Origin: a virus
Strand: one strand, 5' to 3'
DNA length: 59,810 nt
Virus record (IMG/VR): IMGVR_UViG_3300024346_011330
Coordinates: 1 to 59,810 of that record
In this document: in pieces, positions 42,456 to 51,212 of the stretch
Layout: each line of letters opens with the position of its first letter
Numbering within the stretch: the stretch's first letter is position 1
The notes under the pieces: model-generated
What the model was told of the DNA's origin: nothing
What the model saw: only the letters and a program-made list of their open reading frames with translations
The model's database searches: none
Made by a program: the position numbers and the translations under genes

Positions 42456-42850
42456 AAAAAGTAGCAATTAGTGGTTATTTTGATCCAATTCACATTGGAC
42501 ATTTAGAATATATTAAATTAGCGCGAGAACTCGGCGACTATTTGATAGTAATCGTAAATAATGATAAACAAGCAGTTCTTAAAAAAGGTAAATCTTTTAT
42601 GTGTGAAGATGATCGTCTGGCGATAGTCGCTCAAATCAAAGGGGTGGACGAAGCAGTTATGTCTATTGATGATGATAAGACTGTATGCAAGACACTTGAT
42701 TTAATCAAGCCCGACATCTTTGCTAACGGCGGAGATCGCAGTAATTCAGAAATTCCAGAATTTAAAATATGCAAAGAAAATGGCACTCAAGTCGTGGATG
42801 GATTAGGCAACAAGATCCGATCATCCTCAGAACTTACGGGCATCAAATGA
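42452..42850 (+). CDS. Cytidylyltransferase-like enzyme (HIGH motif)
   Basis: 132 residues. GYFDPIHIGHLEYI at 8-21 is the nucleotidyltransferase HxGH motif, followed by NDKQAVLKKG, GVDEAVMSIDDDKTV, PDIFANGGDR and a final KIRSSSELTG. This order is closest to the RfaE2/GCT group that activates heptose-1-phosphate or glycerol-3-phosphate with a nucleotide. In this neighbourhood it may make an activated sugar for the glycan genes at 43.7 kb. Each catalytic turn releases pyrophosphate, which the next gene would remove. ATGA overlap at both ends. Confidence 0.82.
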   Translation: MKKVAISGYFDPIHIGHLEYIKLARELGDYLIVIVNNDKQAVLKKGKSFMCEDDRLAIVAQIKGVDEAVMSIDDDKTVCKTLDLIKPDIFANGGDRSNSEIPEFKICKENGTQVVDGLGNKIRSSSELTGIK

Positions 42851-43356
42851 ATTTATACAATCTACCTACTCATGCTAAAAGTCCTCGAATCGTTAACGCA
42901 GTCATTGAAATTGAAGAGGGTTCAAAAAACAAATATGAATATGATGGAGATTTGGGGGTATTCATGTATGATAGATGTCTCAATTCTGCTATGGTTTATC
43001 CCGCAAGTTATGGTTTCATTCCTGGGACTTTATGCGAAGATGGCGATCCTTTAGATATAATGGTGATCAGCCCCGAACCTATCAAAAGGGCAACGGTTCT
43101 TGAGGCAAAAGTTCTTGGCGTTTTGGATATGGAGGACGAAGGAGAAAAAGATTACAAAGTTATAGCTGTGCCAAATTTTTATAGCAGAAAATATAGCAAT
43201 ATCAAAGATGTAGAAGATAGTTTTCTTAAAATTGCAAAGAATTTTTTTGCTCACTATAAAGATTTGAGCATGAGTGGGGATCGGGTTAAAGTATTTGAGT
43301 GGCATCATAAACAATATGCCTATGATATCATCGATAATAGGCTTACTAATAAATAA
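42847..43356 (+). CDS. ppa: Family I soluble inorganic pyrophosphatase
   Basis: 169 residues from ATG 42847. KYEYDGDLGVFMYDR, MVYPASYGFIPGT, CEDGDPLDIMVISPEP (the signature D-G-D-P-L-D) and DMEDEGEKDYKVIAVP carry the metal-binding aspartates of the family. It splits PPi and so drives adenylyl and cytidylyl transfer reactions and DNA synthesis forward. It directly follows a PPi-producing nucleotidyltransferase (ATGA overlap). Confidence 0.9.
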   Translation: MNLYNLPTHAKSPRIVNAVIEIEEGSKNKYEYDGDLGVFMYDRCLNSAMVYPASYGFIPGTLCEDGDPLDIMVISPEPIKRATVLEAKVLGVLDMEDEGEKDYKVIAVPNFYSRKYSNIKDVEDSFLKIAKNFFAHYKDLSMSGDRVKVFEWHHKQYAYDIIDNRLTNK

Positions 43357-43357
43357 T

Positions 43358-43432
43358 ATGGAAACATTAATTGTAATTGGGGTACTAGCAATCCTTTACG
43401 GGGCCTGCGCCAAAGAAGCATATAAATGGTAA
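43358..43432 (+). CDS. 24-residue membrane micropeptide
   Basis: METLIVIGVLAILYGACAKE then AYKW. Begins two bases after the pyrophosphatase stop. A single hydrophobic segment with a short Lys-rich tail, laid out like the peptide at 30350. Too short for homology. Confidence 0.4.
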   Translation: METLIVIGVLAILYGACAKEAYKW

Positions 43433-43435
43433 ATA

Positions 43436-43446
43436 ATGTGTAACTC
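43436..43446 (+). promoter_or_regulatory. GTGTA-type promoter
   Basis: AATGTGTAACTC with TAACTC at 43441-43446, ending 5 bases before the GTG start at 43452. No -35 box. Confidence 0.45.
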
Positions 43447-43451
43447 TCTAT

Positions 43452-43649
43452 GTGAGAGGAGCTTTTGTATTATTAATTGTTATTTTATGTAGCAGTTGTA
43501 TGGTAAAAAAAGCGCCACCCAAAGAAAAAGATTGGCTCAAAATTTATGAAAAAGAGCTGCAAATCGCAAGAGAAAATGATGATATAGAGGCTTGGACTTT
43601 TTTTTGGAGGGAATATATAAAAGAACTACAAAATAGAAGTAAAAACTAA
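43452..43649 (+). CDS. Small lipoprotein
   Basis: 65 residues. GAFVLLIVILCSSC is a lipoprotein signal with lipobox ending at Cys16, then a charged helical tail. Export with lipidation to the inner or outer membrane. Its size and late-type promoter recall an outer-membrane spanin, and a coiled-coil single-pass protein lies at 41854, but they are not overlapping as classical Rz/Rz1 pairs are. Confidence 0.65.
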   Translation: MRGAFVLLIVILCSSCMVKKAPPKEKDWLKIYEKELQIARENDDIEAWTFFWREYIKELQNRSKN

Positions 43650-43669
43650 GCTTCTTTTGATTTACTATA

Positions 43670-43679
43670 GTGTAATTAA
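43670..43679 (+). promoter_or_regulatory. AGTGTA-type promoter for the glycan-sulfation island
   Basis: ATAGTGTAATTA with TAATTA at 43674-43679, 8 bases before the ATG at 43688. No -35 box. It is the only clear promoter before the first seven genes of the island. Confidence 0.55.
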
Positions 43680-43687
43680 ATCTATCG

Positions 43688-45517
43688 ATGGATTATACTA
43701 AATATTTATCAGTTACATACGTTTGCACTAAAAAAGAATATCTGTCTGGCGAGCTTACAGATTCTATCAACCGCTTTCTTTCAATGAAGCCGTCAAGAGC
43801 TTATTGCTTTGACTTGTTTTTGATATTTGATCAAGGAGATGAGTCTGAGTATTCAAGCTTGTTGGATTTTGAATCAAATAAAAATGTTAATAAAGTTTTT
43901 ACTCATTCTTTAAATATACCCGATAAAGATAACATTTACGTTAGAAGTAGGCATTCATTAAAGAAATTCAAAGAAGTTGGTGAACCTGCCCTAGGTTTAT
44001 CTGCTGGACCTAATAATTTATTTTTTGGGGCTATGAATTACTTGTCAGACAAAGATTATGATTATCATATGGTGCTAGAAACAGACACAAGACCAGTAAA
44101 ATATTTTTGGTTTGATTTGCTTTTTAAGTATACACAGAACAATGATTTCTTAATCGGCGGCAGCACTTATAAGGGCAGCGTTCAAATTCCTGAAGGGGCC
44201 GCCTGGGCAGATCATTTAAATGGAGTGGCTATTTATAAAAATTCCCCAAATCTTCATTCTTTGCTAGCTCATGCTAAGCAGTTAATTCTTGATAGAGTCC
44301 AAAACCAAGAGGATCGTTGCATGGTTAATTATGATATAGCTATATTTTATGCCGCCGAAAATTTAGGATTAAAATCAGAATTGCTTGATACAGATATTAT
44401 AACTAACATTTCTTTGGGCGCTGATTTAAGGTTAAAAGAACAAGAAATCCTTACCAAGCATCGTAAAACTATCGTCTTACATCAGAAAATTTATAAGCCT
44501 GGCAAAAAATTTACTCTTCTGACTACTTTGCATTATGATCACTCGAAAGATCGAAGAAAAGAACTCGCCTATTGCTTAGAGCAAAACATTAAAAATAAAT
44601 ACATTGAAGACATAATTATACTTACTGAAGTTCCAGATAAAAAAGGTTTTGGCGATCCAATAGATGCATTAATTATAGAGTATGGCTTAGAAGTTGTAAG
44701 GTTAAAAAAGAGACCAACATATTTTAACTTCTTTGACTACGCTAATACATTTCATTATGGTAAAAAAATTATAGTTGCAAATTCAGATATTTATTTTGAT
44801 GAATCTCTCGATTCCGCCCTTAAAAATCATAATCGTGAAGATTTTTATGCTTTGACGCGATGGACAACTACGGATGATGGAAATTCTTACTTGCCTCATG
44901 TTTTTAATTCATCTTTTCCTATTGATAAAATTGATCATAAAGAAATGGTTGGATTAAGATGGTGGTCGCCAGGAATGCATCCAGAAGGCAAATGGATATC
45001 TAAATCTAAGCCTGTCAGTCCTAAATATGGTAAACTTACTCAAGAAGTCTGGGCTCAAGATGGCGGAACATTTGACCATTTTTACGATTATGAAGCAAAA
45101 CTAGAATCAGCAAATTCTCCGGGGGTCAACAAATCGACTAAAGAAGCTATTATGTGGCGTAACGAGCATAGTGCTGATGCATGGATTTTTGAAGCTCCTT
45201 TTGGTTGCAATAAAAATCATAAAATTCCCTTAGGAACATTTCGTTGCGATACTTATCTTAATTATTATTTAATTCAGGCTTATTTAAGTGGCAAAATAAA
45301 GCTGTCAAATCCTTGTCTTTCGGTTAAATCTTTTCATTACGATTATTTGCGCTCTGAAGAAGATAAAAATTACGTAGAAGATAAAATAAAAAAAGACGGA
45401 GAGGATAAATTTGTTGATAATTATGAATTTAGCCCTCAATACGATAAAGATATATCTGAAGATCCTGATCAAGTTTTGCATCGATGTTTTGTGCCTTGGT
45501 GTTCACTAAAAAAATAA
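43688..45517 (+). CDS. Large two-domain glycosyltransferase-like protein
   Basis: 609 residues. In the N-terminal half, YHMVLETDTRPVKYFW holds a DxD-like acidic motif, and FLIGGSTYKG plus AWADHLNGVAIYKN resemble GT-A transferases. In the C-terminal half, TLLTTLHYDHSKDRRKEL starts a second Rossmann-like domain with KKIIVANSDIYFDESLDSAL, the typical position of DxD. A double-domain sugar transferase is likely, building the glycan that the sulfotransferases modify. First gene of the island, with a late-type promoter. Confidence 0.7.
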   Translation: MDYTKYLSVTYVCTKKEYLSGELTDSINRFLSMKPSRAYCFDLFLIFDQGDESEYSSLLDFESNKNVNKVFTHSLNIPDKDNIYVRSRHSLKKFKEVGEPALGLSAGPNNLFFGAMNYLSDKDYDYHMVLETDTRPVKYFWFDLLFKYTQNNDFLIGGSTYKGSVQIPEGAAWADHLNGVAIYKNSPNLHSLLAHAKQLILDRVQNQEDRCMVNYDIAIFYAAENLGLKSELLDTDIITNISLGADLRLKEQEILTKHRKTIVLHQKIYKPGKKFTLLTTLHYDHSKDRRKELAYCLEQNIKNKYIEDIIILTEVPDKKGFGDPIDALIIEYGLEVVRLKKRPTYFNFFDYANTFHYGKKIIVANSDIYFDESLDSALKNHNREDFYALTRWTTTDDGNSYLPHVFNSSFPIDKIDHKEMVGLRWWSPGMHPEGKWISKSKPVSPKYGKLTQEVWAQDGGTFDHFYDYEAKLESANSPGVNKSTKEAIMWRNEHSADAWIFEAPFGCNKNHKIPLGTFRCDTYLNYYLIQAYLSGKIKLSNPCLSVKSFHYDYLRSEEDKNYVEDKIKKDGEDKFVDNYEFSPQYDKDISEDPDQVLHRCFVPWCSLKK

Positions 45518-46392
45518 TGAGAATTAATAAAAATCCTAACTCATTACCAGTTTTTCATCACATTGCAAAAAATGCAGGAACTTATGTGTTAGGCTGGATG
45601 TTATTCTTAGCCACAAAATATTTTGGCAAAAATATTGATTTTTGTAAAGTCATTAGAGTTATTTTAAATAGCGGCAAAAGTCTGTCTTTTGTTTGCTGTT
45701 TTCATAAAGATTGTGATCAAGAAAAATATGAACTAAAGGTTTTGAGTGAATCTGCAGTGCAAACTAATCAAGCTTCATTTTTAGAATTATTAAAAGACAA
45801 GCAGATTAAAATATTTTCTGCCTGTATCGATCCCTTCGGTGCTCCAGGTTGGTATCGCGAGAAAGAATACTTGCAAGAAATTCAACAATTTCTTGGTTTA
45901 GATCATCTTTTGCATTTTATGGTTCTCAGAAACCCATATGATCGGGCTCAATCTTTATATAACTATATTAATAGTGATGATAGTTCACATGAACCATCTC
46001 ACAAATTATATCGCTCAAAAAATTTTATTGAATTTCTATCTAGCGGTGAACTGGAGGATTGCTGGGTTATTAGAAATTTACTCGACTTAAATGATAACCA
46101 ACCTATTTTACCTGAGCATTTTTTTTCATGCTGTAATAATTACTTTCAATATTTTGCTATTGAAGATATTAGTAATGTAGACGCATTAATTGATCGTGTA
46201 TTTCTTAAAGTTTATGGAATTGATCAAAATGCAGGAAACAAAGAAAAACTTAAAAATATTATAGGTAAAAACTCTTCAACATATCACCAAAAGATTGCAT
46301 TTGACGAATTGCCAGAAGAAGCAAGAGAAGCTTTTTTGTACAGAGCTTATTGGGATATAAAATTACACGAAAGGTATTGTAAAAATGTATAG
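45517..46392 (+). CDS. PAPS-dependent sulfotransferase 1
   Basis: 291 residues from ATG 45517 (TAATG overlap with the previous stop); an upstream in-frame ATG at 45484 is less likely. 5'-PSB-like loop HHIAKNAGTYVLGW, then 3'-PB MVLRNPYDRAQSLYNYI, placing the Arg/Ser that bind the 3'-phosphate of PAPS. It has a long insert between the two motifs compared with its neighbours. Transfers sulfate from PAPS to a hydroxyl or amine of a sugar. Confidence 0.78.
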   Translation: MRINKNPNSLPVFHHIAKNAGTYVLGWMLFLATKYFGKNIDFCKVIRVILNSGKSLSFVCCFHKDCDQEKYELKVLSESAVQTNQASFLELLKDKQIKIFSACIDPFGAPGWYREKEYLQEIQQFLGLDHLLHFMVLRNPYDRAQSLYNYINSDDSSHEPSHKLYRSKNFIEFLSSGELEDCWVIRNLLDLNDNQPILPEHFFSCCNNYFQYFAIEDISNVDALIDRVFLKVYGIDQNAGNKEKLKNIIGKNSSTYHQKIAFDELPEEAREAFLYRAYWDIKLHERYCKNV

Positions 46393-46951
46393 CAACACAC
46401 ACAAATTTATTTTTTTACACTTGGGTAAGTGCGCAGGTTCATCTATTAAAAAGTCATTAAGTTCAGTTGATGGTCTAGAAGTTAAACTTGAGAGGGGTCA
46501 CACAGATCTTGGAGCTATGAGAAAACTGATTAAAGAGGATGGTTTCGATCCCGAGCAATATTTTCAATTTACTTGTGTTCGAAATCCTTGGGATCGGATG
46601 GTTTCATTGTATCATCATATGAGTACCGTCTCTAAACGCTGGCCAAACGATCCAAAAAAACTTAAAATTCAATTTAATGGAACTTTTGAGCAATTTGCGA
46701 ACTCATTTAATACTGCCGTTATCGATTATTCCGCATTAGATTACATCATGCGATACGAATCATTACAATGTGATTTTGACTTTGTTTGTGACCGTTTAAA
46801 TATAGAGCCGAGGAAATTAACATGTATTGATTATGACACAGGTCGCCCAACTCGCGACTATCAATCATATTACCACGGAAACTTACGACAAATTGTCGCA
46901 GAAAAATACGCAAAGGATATCGAATATTTTGGCTATAAATTTGGTGGGTAA
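46385..46951 (+). CDS. PAPS-dependent sulfotransferase 2
   Basis: 188 residues, Sulfotransfer_2 type. FLHLGKCAGSSIKKSL is the 5'-PSB loop, FTCVRNPWDRMVSLYHHM the 3'-PB motif, DYIMRYESLQCDFDFVCD the third shared region and KYAKDIEYFGYKFGG the C-terminus. The C-terminal tail is nearly the same as in copies 4 and 7. Overlaps the previous gene by eight bases. Confidence 0.85.
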   Translation: MYSNTHKFIFLHLGKCAGSSIKKSLSSVDGLEVKLERGHTDLGAMRKLIKEDGFDPEQYFQFTCVRNPWDRMVSLYHHMSTVSKRWPNDPKKLKIQFNGTFEQFANSFNTAVIDYSALDYIMRYESLQCDFDFVCDRLNIEPRKLTCIDYDTGRPTRDYQSYYHGNLRQIVAEKYAKDIEYFGYKFGG

Positions 46952-46952
46952 A

Positions 46953-47606
46953 ATGCTAATATCTCATAAACATAAATTCATAACAATTGATATTCCAAAA
47001 ACTGCAACAAGATCTTTTCGCGAAAGTTTTCTACCCTTAAACATAATAGATGTTTACGGAAAACCAGAGTTAAATGCAGAATTTTATCAACATGACTGCG
47101 TAATTCGCGCTAAAAAACAATTCGCAAAAAATGATTGGAATTGGAACGAGTATTTCAAGTTCACAATTGTGCGCAATCCATGGGTTCGTTATTTTAGTTT
47201 TTTCAAGTATTTTAAAAGTTACGGGGAGAAATATTTACGCAGAGACGAATCAATACAATGGAAACAACCCGAGTTAAACCAAGGCAAGGCTTGCGTTGAA
47301 TTATTTAAAGATAAAAATGACCAAACTGCATTTAAAAGCATCATACTAAACAATGATTCACAAGATACATATTACTGCGACGAAAACGGTGAAATTATTG
47401 TAGATCATATTGCTGAGTTCGAGAATTTGCAAAATGAATTCGTTTTTTTATGTGATCAAGTAGGCATCAAAGCGCCGAATTTAAAACACGGAAATAAAAG
47501 CTCTAACTCACAAGGCATGCACGACATCTACAACCAACAATTAATTGATCTCGTAGCAAAAAAAGAAAAGAGTGTAATACAATTAAATGGTTACGACTTT
47601 ATCTAA
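46953..47606 (+). CDS. PAPS-dependent sulfotransferase 3
   Basis: 217 residues from ATG 46953, two bases after the previous stop. [20 protein letters not shown] is the conserved start with 5'-PSB loop, and FTIVRNPWVRYFSFFKYF the 3'-PB motif. VDHIAEFENLQNEFVFLCD is the shared distal region. The C-terminal tail differs from copies 2, 4 and 7 (IQLNGYDFI). The DNA of its first 40 bases reappears in the truncated copy at 49284. Confidence 0.83.
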   Translation: MLISHKHKFITIDIPKTATRSFRESFLPLNIIDVYGKPELNAEFYQHDCVIRAKKQFAKNDWNWNEYFKFTIVRNPWVRYFSFFKYFKSYGEKYLRRDESIQWKQPELNQGKACVELFKDKNDQTAFKSIILNNDSQDTYYCDENGEIIVDHIAEFENLQNEFVFLCDQVGIKAPNLKHGNKSSNSQGMHDIYNQQLIDLVAKKEKSVIQLNGYDFI

Positions 47607-47642
47607 ATTGATTATGTTAATGAATTAAGAATTTTAATCACC

Positions 47643-48647
47643 ATGAAAATAATAAGTTCAATTGCAAAAGATATTTCGTTTGATTATTCAAATAATAAAA
47701 CATTATTCAGCATACCTCAAGAAGAATTTATTGATCTTAATGGAGAATATAATTTCATTATAGATGGTGAGTCGCTCAATTTAGACAATACATGCAATAT
47801 TTTTTCTACTCAAAATAAGTTTTGCTCAAAATCTACTCACTTCCCTGATTTATTGGTTTTAAGCTTGCCTTTTCCTGATAATTATGGTCATTGCCTACAT
47901 GATGTCTTACCAACCATTATTTATCACGACCTACATTCTTCAGCAGATCATATTTTTTGCCCCAAATCTAAAGTTCTCGATAGTTTAATTGAATTATTTA
48001 ATATAAAATTTTCAAAAACTACTTTTATCGACCCATCTCAAAAGATTTCTGTAAATACTTCAAAAATTTGCGTATATCGATTAAATAATTTAAGGCAACA
48101 TCGGCACAAAAGCAAAATACTCCCATTTAAAAATTTAATCAACAAGAAGTTTAAAACAGATAATCATCTCGGAGATTACTCTCGTTTAATTTATTGCACT
48201 CGTAACACCAGTACCGATGTCAAAAACAAGAGACTTATGGACGATCAAAATGAAAAAAACATCATTAAGCTTCTTGAAGATTTTGCAAAAACACAAAACT
48301 TAATATTTACCATTTTTAATGGTCAAGAAAATGGCAGAACTATGAGCCATAAAAATCAAGCAAATCTCTTTAGGGGGGCTAGTGTCGTAGTTGGTCCGCA
48401 TGGTTCGGCAATGGCCAATGTGCTATATTTAGACGATAACAGAAAGCCCACGGTATGCGAATTTTGTAGCGGTACCGAAGTGCAAATTCATGGAGGTGTT
48501 TTTGATAAACATTACAATGGATTATACGCATATACATTTGACAACCTATATGACTATTACCTAATTCCATTTGAAAAATCGTCTACAAGATTTGAAACAA
48601 CAATTGATATCGAAAATTTAAAAAAATTTTTAAAAACTATATCATGA
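47643..48647 (+). CDS. Glycosyltransferase family 61-like protein
   Basis: 334 residues. FPDNYGHCLHDVLPTIIYHD, then RLIYCTRNTSTDVKNKRLMD, NIIKLLEDF, and ANLFRGASVVVGPHGSAMAN (GPHGSA is the diagnostic GT61/DUF563 motif). Transfers a sugar, often xylose or GlcNAc, in glycan assembly. It stands inside the sulfotransferase array, supporting one glycan pathway. Confidence 0.8.
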   Translation: MKIISSIAKDISFDYSNNKTLFSIPQEEFIDLNGEYNFIIDGESLNLDNTCNIFSTQNKFCSKSTHFPDLLVLSLPFPDNYGHCLHDVLPTIIYHDLHSSADHIFCPKSKVLDSLIELFNIKFSKTTFIDPSQKISVNTSKICVYRLNNLRQHRHKSKILPFKNLINKKFKTDNHLGDYSRLIYCTRNTSTDVKNKRLMDDQNEKNIIKLLEDFAKTQNLIFTIFNGQENGRTMSHKNQANLFRGASVVVGPHGSAMANVLYLDDNRKPTVCEFCSGTEVQIHGGVFDKHYNGLYAYTFDNLYDYYLIPFEKSSTRFETTIDIENLKKFLKTIS

Positions 48648-48665
48648 TATTATAGAGAATAAAAT

Positions 48666-49280
48666 ATGATAAGTCACAAATATAAATTTATATTTATACA
48701 TATACCTAAAACGGGTGGTACATCTATTGATTGTTTATTTACAGGAAGCATGCAGAGACATTCTTGCATGCAGGATTATGAGAGCTATTTATCAAAAAAA
48801 CAATTCGGGGAATATTTGAAATTTACAATTGTAAGAAATCCATTTGATTTAATGGTTTCATCATACATAATGATTTGCAAAAGAATTGCAAGCCACCATA
48901 AACATACAATAAAAACTTTTGGAGATAATATATTTACATTTAATGAATACATCAATAAAAAAGTTCAAAACTATATTGTTGGTACCGAAGATTTTATAGA
49001 AACAAATTTTTCCAAGTCAATGTTTAACGGTAACCAACTCGATTGGATCCAAAATTTGGAAGGTAAACTAACAATTGACTATATCGCTCGGTTTGAAAAC
49101 TTGCAAGAAGACTTTGATATCATATTTGATAAAATTGGAATTCCACGACAAAAACTTCCACACAAAAACAAAACTGATCACAAACACTACACCGAATACT
49201 ACGATGACGAAACACGACAAATTGTCTCAGAAAAATACGCAAAAGACATTAAGTATTTCGGTTACAAATTTGGAGCATAA
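48666..49280 (+). CDS. PAPS-dependent sulfotransferase 4
   Basis: 204 residues. FIHIPKTGGTSIDCLF is the 5'-PSB loop and FTIVRNPFDLMVSSYIMI the 3'-PB motif; IDYIARFENLQEDFDIIFD and KYAKDIKYFGYKFGA complete the pattern. The upstream 18 bases contain an AT-rich TATTATAGAGAATAAA stretch but no clear promoter. Confidence 0.87.
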   Translation: MISHKYKFIFIHIPKTGGTSIDCLFTGSMQRHSCMQDYESYLSKKQFGEYLKFTIVRNPFDLMVSSYIMICKRIASHHKHTIKTFGDNIFTFNEYINKKVQNYIVGTEDFIETNFSKSMFNGNQLDWIQNLEGKLTIDYIARFENLQEDFDIIFDKIGIPRQKLPHKNKTDHKHYTEYYDDETRQIVSEKYAKDIKYFGYKFGA

Positions 49281-49283
49281 AAA

Positions 49284-49334
49284 ATGCTGATATCGCATAA
49301 ACATAAATTTATCACAATTGATATTCCAATATGA
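49284..49334 (+). pseudogene. Sulfotransferase N-terminal remnant (fragment A)
   Basis: ATG then [15 protein letters not shown] and stop, 16 residues. DNA matches the first 48 bases of sulfotransferase 3 (46953-47000) with only a few changes, then stops where the ATG of the glycosyltransferase gene begins (49331). It marks a recombination junction. Confidence 0.8.
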
Positions 49335-50071
49335 AAATATATACATATTACGAAAATATCGGCAAAGAAAAGCAGGATAAACTTATTGAGTTATGGAAAA
49401 TAAGTTGGTCTCGGCAAGATTTTGAGCCTGTCGTACTGGACAGAAGCAATGCAAAAAAATGTAAATTTTACGATGAATATTACGATTTTGTTGTAGATAT
49501 TCACCAAAAAGCTTGCAATCTTGATATTAAAGATTTAAGTTACGAAATGTCGACTCAATTAGAAATACCAGCTTTTGCAACAATTGACGGGCCTGCATTT
49601 TTTAGTGACTATGATGTAATTAACATCAAATATAAACCTTTTATTCCCAATAAAAAAGTTCATTGGAGAGATGATTATTGTACTTGTTTTAGCACGGGAG
49701 GTAAATCTGGCTGGGAAAATTACATTATTTTTTTATTCAACCATAAAGATGAGATAATTAATTATTGCAGAAAAATATATCAGGAAACAAAAAGGCCCCG
49801 CTTTAATGATCAAGATTTTCTTATGGCGCTCTACAGCATTGATTCAATTAAAAATATATTAGATTTTAGTAAAGATCGCAGGAAAACATGCTCGGCTTAT
49901 GATCCGATACTGAACAAACATTTGCCATTTGAAGACATAAATGATGCTCAAATAATACACTTAAGCAATAATAATTGCATTCGTATGTTGAAAAAGTACG
50001 ACGAGCTTAAAATTAATTCTGTTAATTCTTTACGATTACTAATGGCCAAACAACTTCTAGGTTTAACATGA
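49331..50071 (+). CDS. Glycosyltransferase-like protein
   Basis: 246 residues. MKIYTYYENIGKEKQDKLIE start, then LEIPAFATIDGPAFFSDYDV with a DxD-like SDYD, and RFNDQDFLMALYSID (D/E after a basic patch), a layout of small GT-A sugar transferases. The start overlaps the sulfotransferase remnant. Its substrate is unknown; linked by context to the sulfated glycan. Confidence 0.65.
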   Translation: MKIYTYYENIGKEKQDKLIELWKISWSRQDFEPVVLDRSNAKKCKFYDEYYDFVVDIHQKACNLDIKDLSYEMSTQLEIPAFATIDGPAFFSDYDVINIKYKPFIPNKKVHWRDDYCTCFSTGGKSGWENYIIFLFNHKDEIINYCRKIYQETKRPRFNDQDFLMALYSIDSIKNILDFSKDRRKTCSAYDPILNKHLPFEDINDAQIIHLSNNNCIRMLKKYDELKINSVNSLRLLMAKQLLGLT

Positions 50072-50625
50072 TATTATCTCACAAACATAAATTTATATTA
50101 CTTCATGCAGGAAAATGTGCAGGGACATCAATTCGTAATTCCCTAGATAATATTATAGACGAACAAAAAATTAAAATGCCTAAAAATCATCCAAACTTAT
50201 CTGAATGCCAAGAAATTATTAGTAAGACTAATCGTAGCCCAGAAGAATACATCGTAGTTGGTATGGTTAGAAATCCTTTTGATAGAATGGTATCTTGGTA
50301 TTTTCATGCATTATATAAAAGCAAAGCATTCACAGGTTCATTTGAAGATTTTTGTAAAGAGCGGTTGTTAGAAAGAGTCGATCCAAATGAAAACTTAATT
50401 CCTCCTTATGAAAAGTGTGATCACGTTATTCGCTATGAACACTTACAAGAAGACTTTAATGTCTTTCTTGATTTAATAGGGCACCCTCCGCATAAACTAC
50501 CACATTCTAACTCGAACCCCGAAAAGCCAAAAGATCATTATCGCGCGCTATATACAGACAAAACAAAACAAATGACTGCAGATTATTTTGCTTCAGTTGT
50601 TGAAATGTTTGGGTATGAATTTTAA
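50068..50625 (+). CDS. PAPS-dependent sulfotransferase 5
   Basis: 185 residues. ILSHKHKFILLHAGKCAGTS is the 5'-PSB region and VVGMVRNPFDRMVSWYFHAL the 3'-PB motif. DHVIRYEHLQEDFNVFLD and VVEMFGYEF are the shared later parts. Overlaps the previous gene by four bases (ATGA). Confidence 0.86.
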   Translation: MILSHKHKFILLHAGKCAGTSIRNSLDNIIDEQKIKMPKNHPNLSECQEIISKTNRSPEEYIVVGMVRNPFDRMVSWYFHALYKSKAFTGSFEDFCKERLLERVDPNENLIPPYEKCDHVIRYEHLQEDFNVFLDLIGHPPHKLPHSNSNPEKPKDHYRALYTDKTKQMTADYFASVVEMFGYEF

Positions 50626-50631
50626 TTATTT

Positions 50632-51198
50632 ATGAAAATCTCATTATTAGGAAACTGTCAAACTAAAGCCTTAACATGGTATATTCAGCAGTTAAATTTG
50701 GACTTTGACGTAAAGTGGATTTCTCCTGATTTTCATAACATACAAAAATGGCAGTTGCAAAATCCATTTTATGGCAAGAATATTCAAATTATTTCTAATG
50801 TAAATGAATCAAAGCAAACGCTCCAGAATTCAGAATATATCATATATCAACATATAAAACAAAAAAGAACTAAACACTTTAATAGTGAAGAAATTAAAAA
50901 GTATCAATCTCATGCTCAATTAATCTCAGTTAGTTCATTTTTTTACGAACCAGAAGATCCCCAAGAAGAAGCTCTTAAAGGTATGATTGATCGAGCAAAT
51001 AAACATAACATTGATATTCCTGCACATAAAATCATAGAAAAACATGGTGCTAAAATAAATATTCAAGGATTCAATATGCATCCAAATGTTTTTTATTTTC
51101 TTGAATTGGTTAGAGAAATTTGTAAAAAAACAGACTGGGATTACTATAGTGACGAGCAATACAATAAATATTTAAAAGAAGGATATCCTTTCGGTTAA
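50632..51198 (+). CDS. WcbI-like polysaccharide-biosynthesis protein
   Basis: 188 residues. MKISLLGNCQTKALTWYIQ matches the start of WcbI-type proteins, which bind nucleotide-like cofactors (acetyl-CoA or PAP have been proposed) and take part in capsule biosynthesis. SSFFYEPEDPQ lies in the middle. The nearby sulfotransferases make a PAPS/PAP-linked role attractive, but that is inference. Confidence 0.72.
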   Translation: MKISLLGNCQTKALTWYIQQLNLDFDVKWISPDFHNIQKWQLQNPFYGKNIQIISNVNESKQTLQNSEYIIYQHIKQKRTKHFNSEEIKKYQSHAQLISVSSFFYEPEDPQEEALKGMIDRANKHNIDIPAHKIIEKHGAKINIQGFNMHPNVFYFLELVREICKKTDWDYYSDEQYNKYLKEGYPFG

Positions 51199-51207
51199 GT
51201 GTATTCA
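51198..51207 (+). promoter_or_regulatory. AGTGTA-type promoter
   Basis: AGTGTATTCA, with TATTCA (51202-51207) ending 5 bases before the ATG at 51213. It starts a second transcript inside the island. Confidence 0.55.
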
Positions 51208-51212
51208 TCTAT

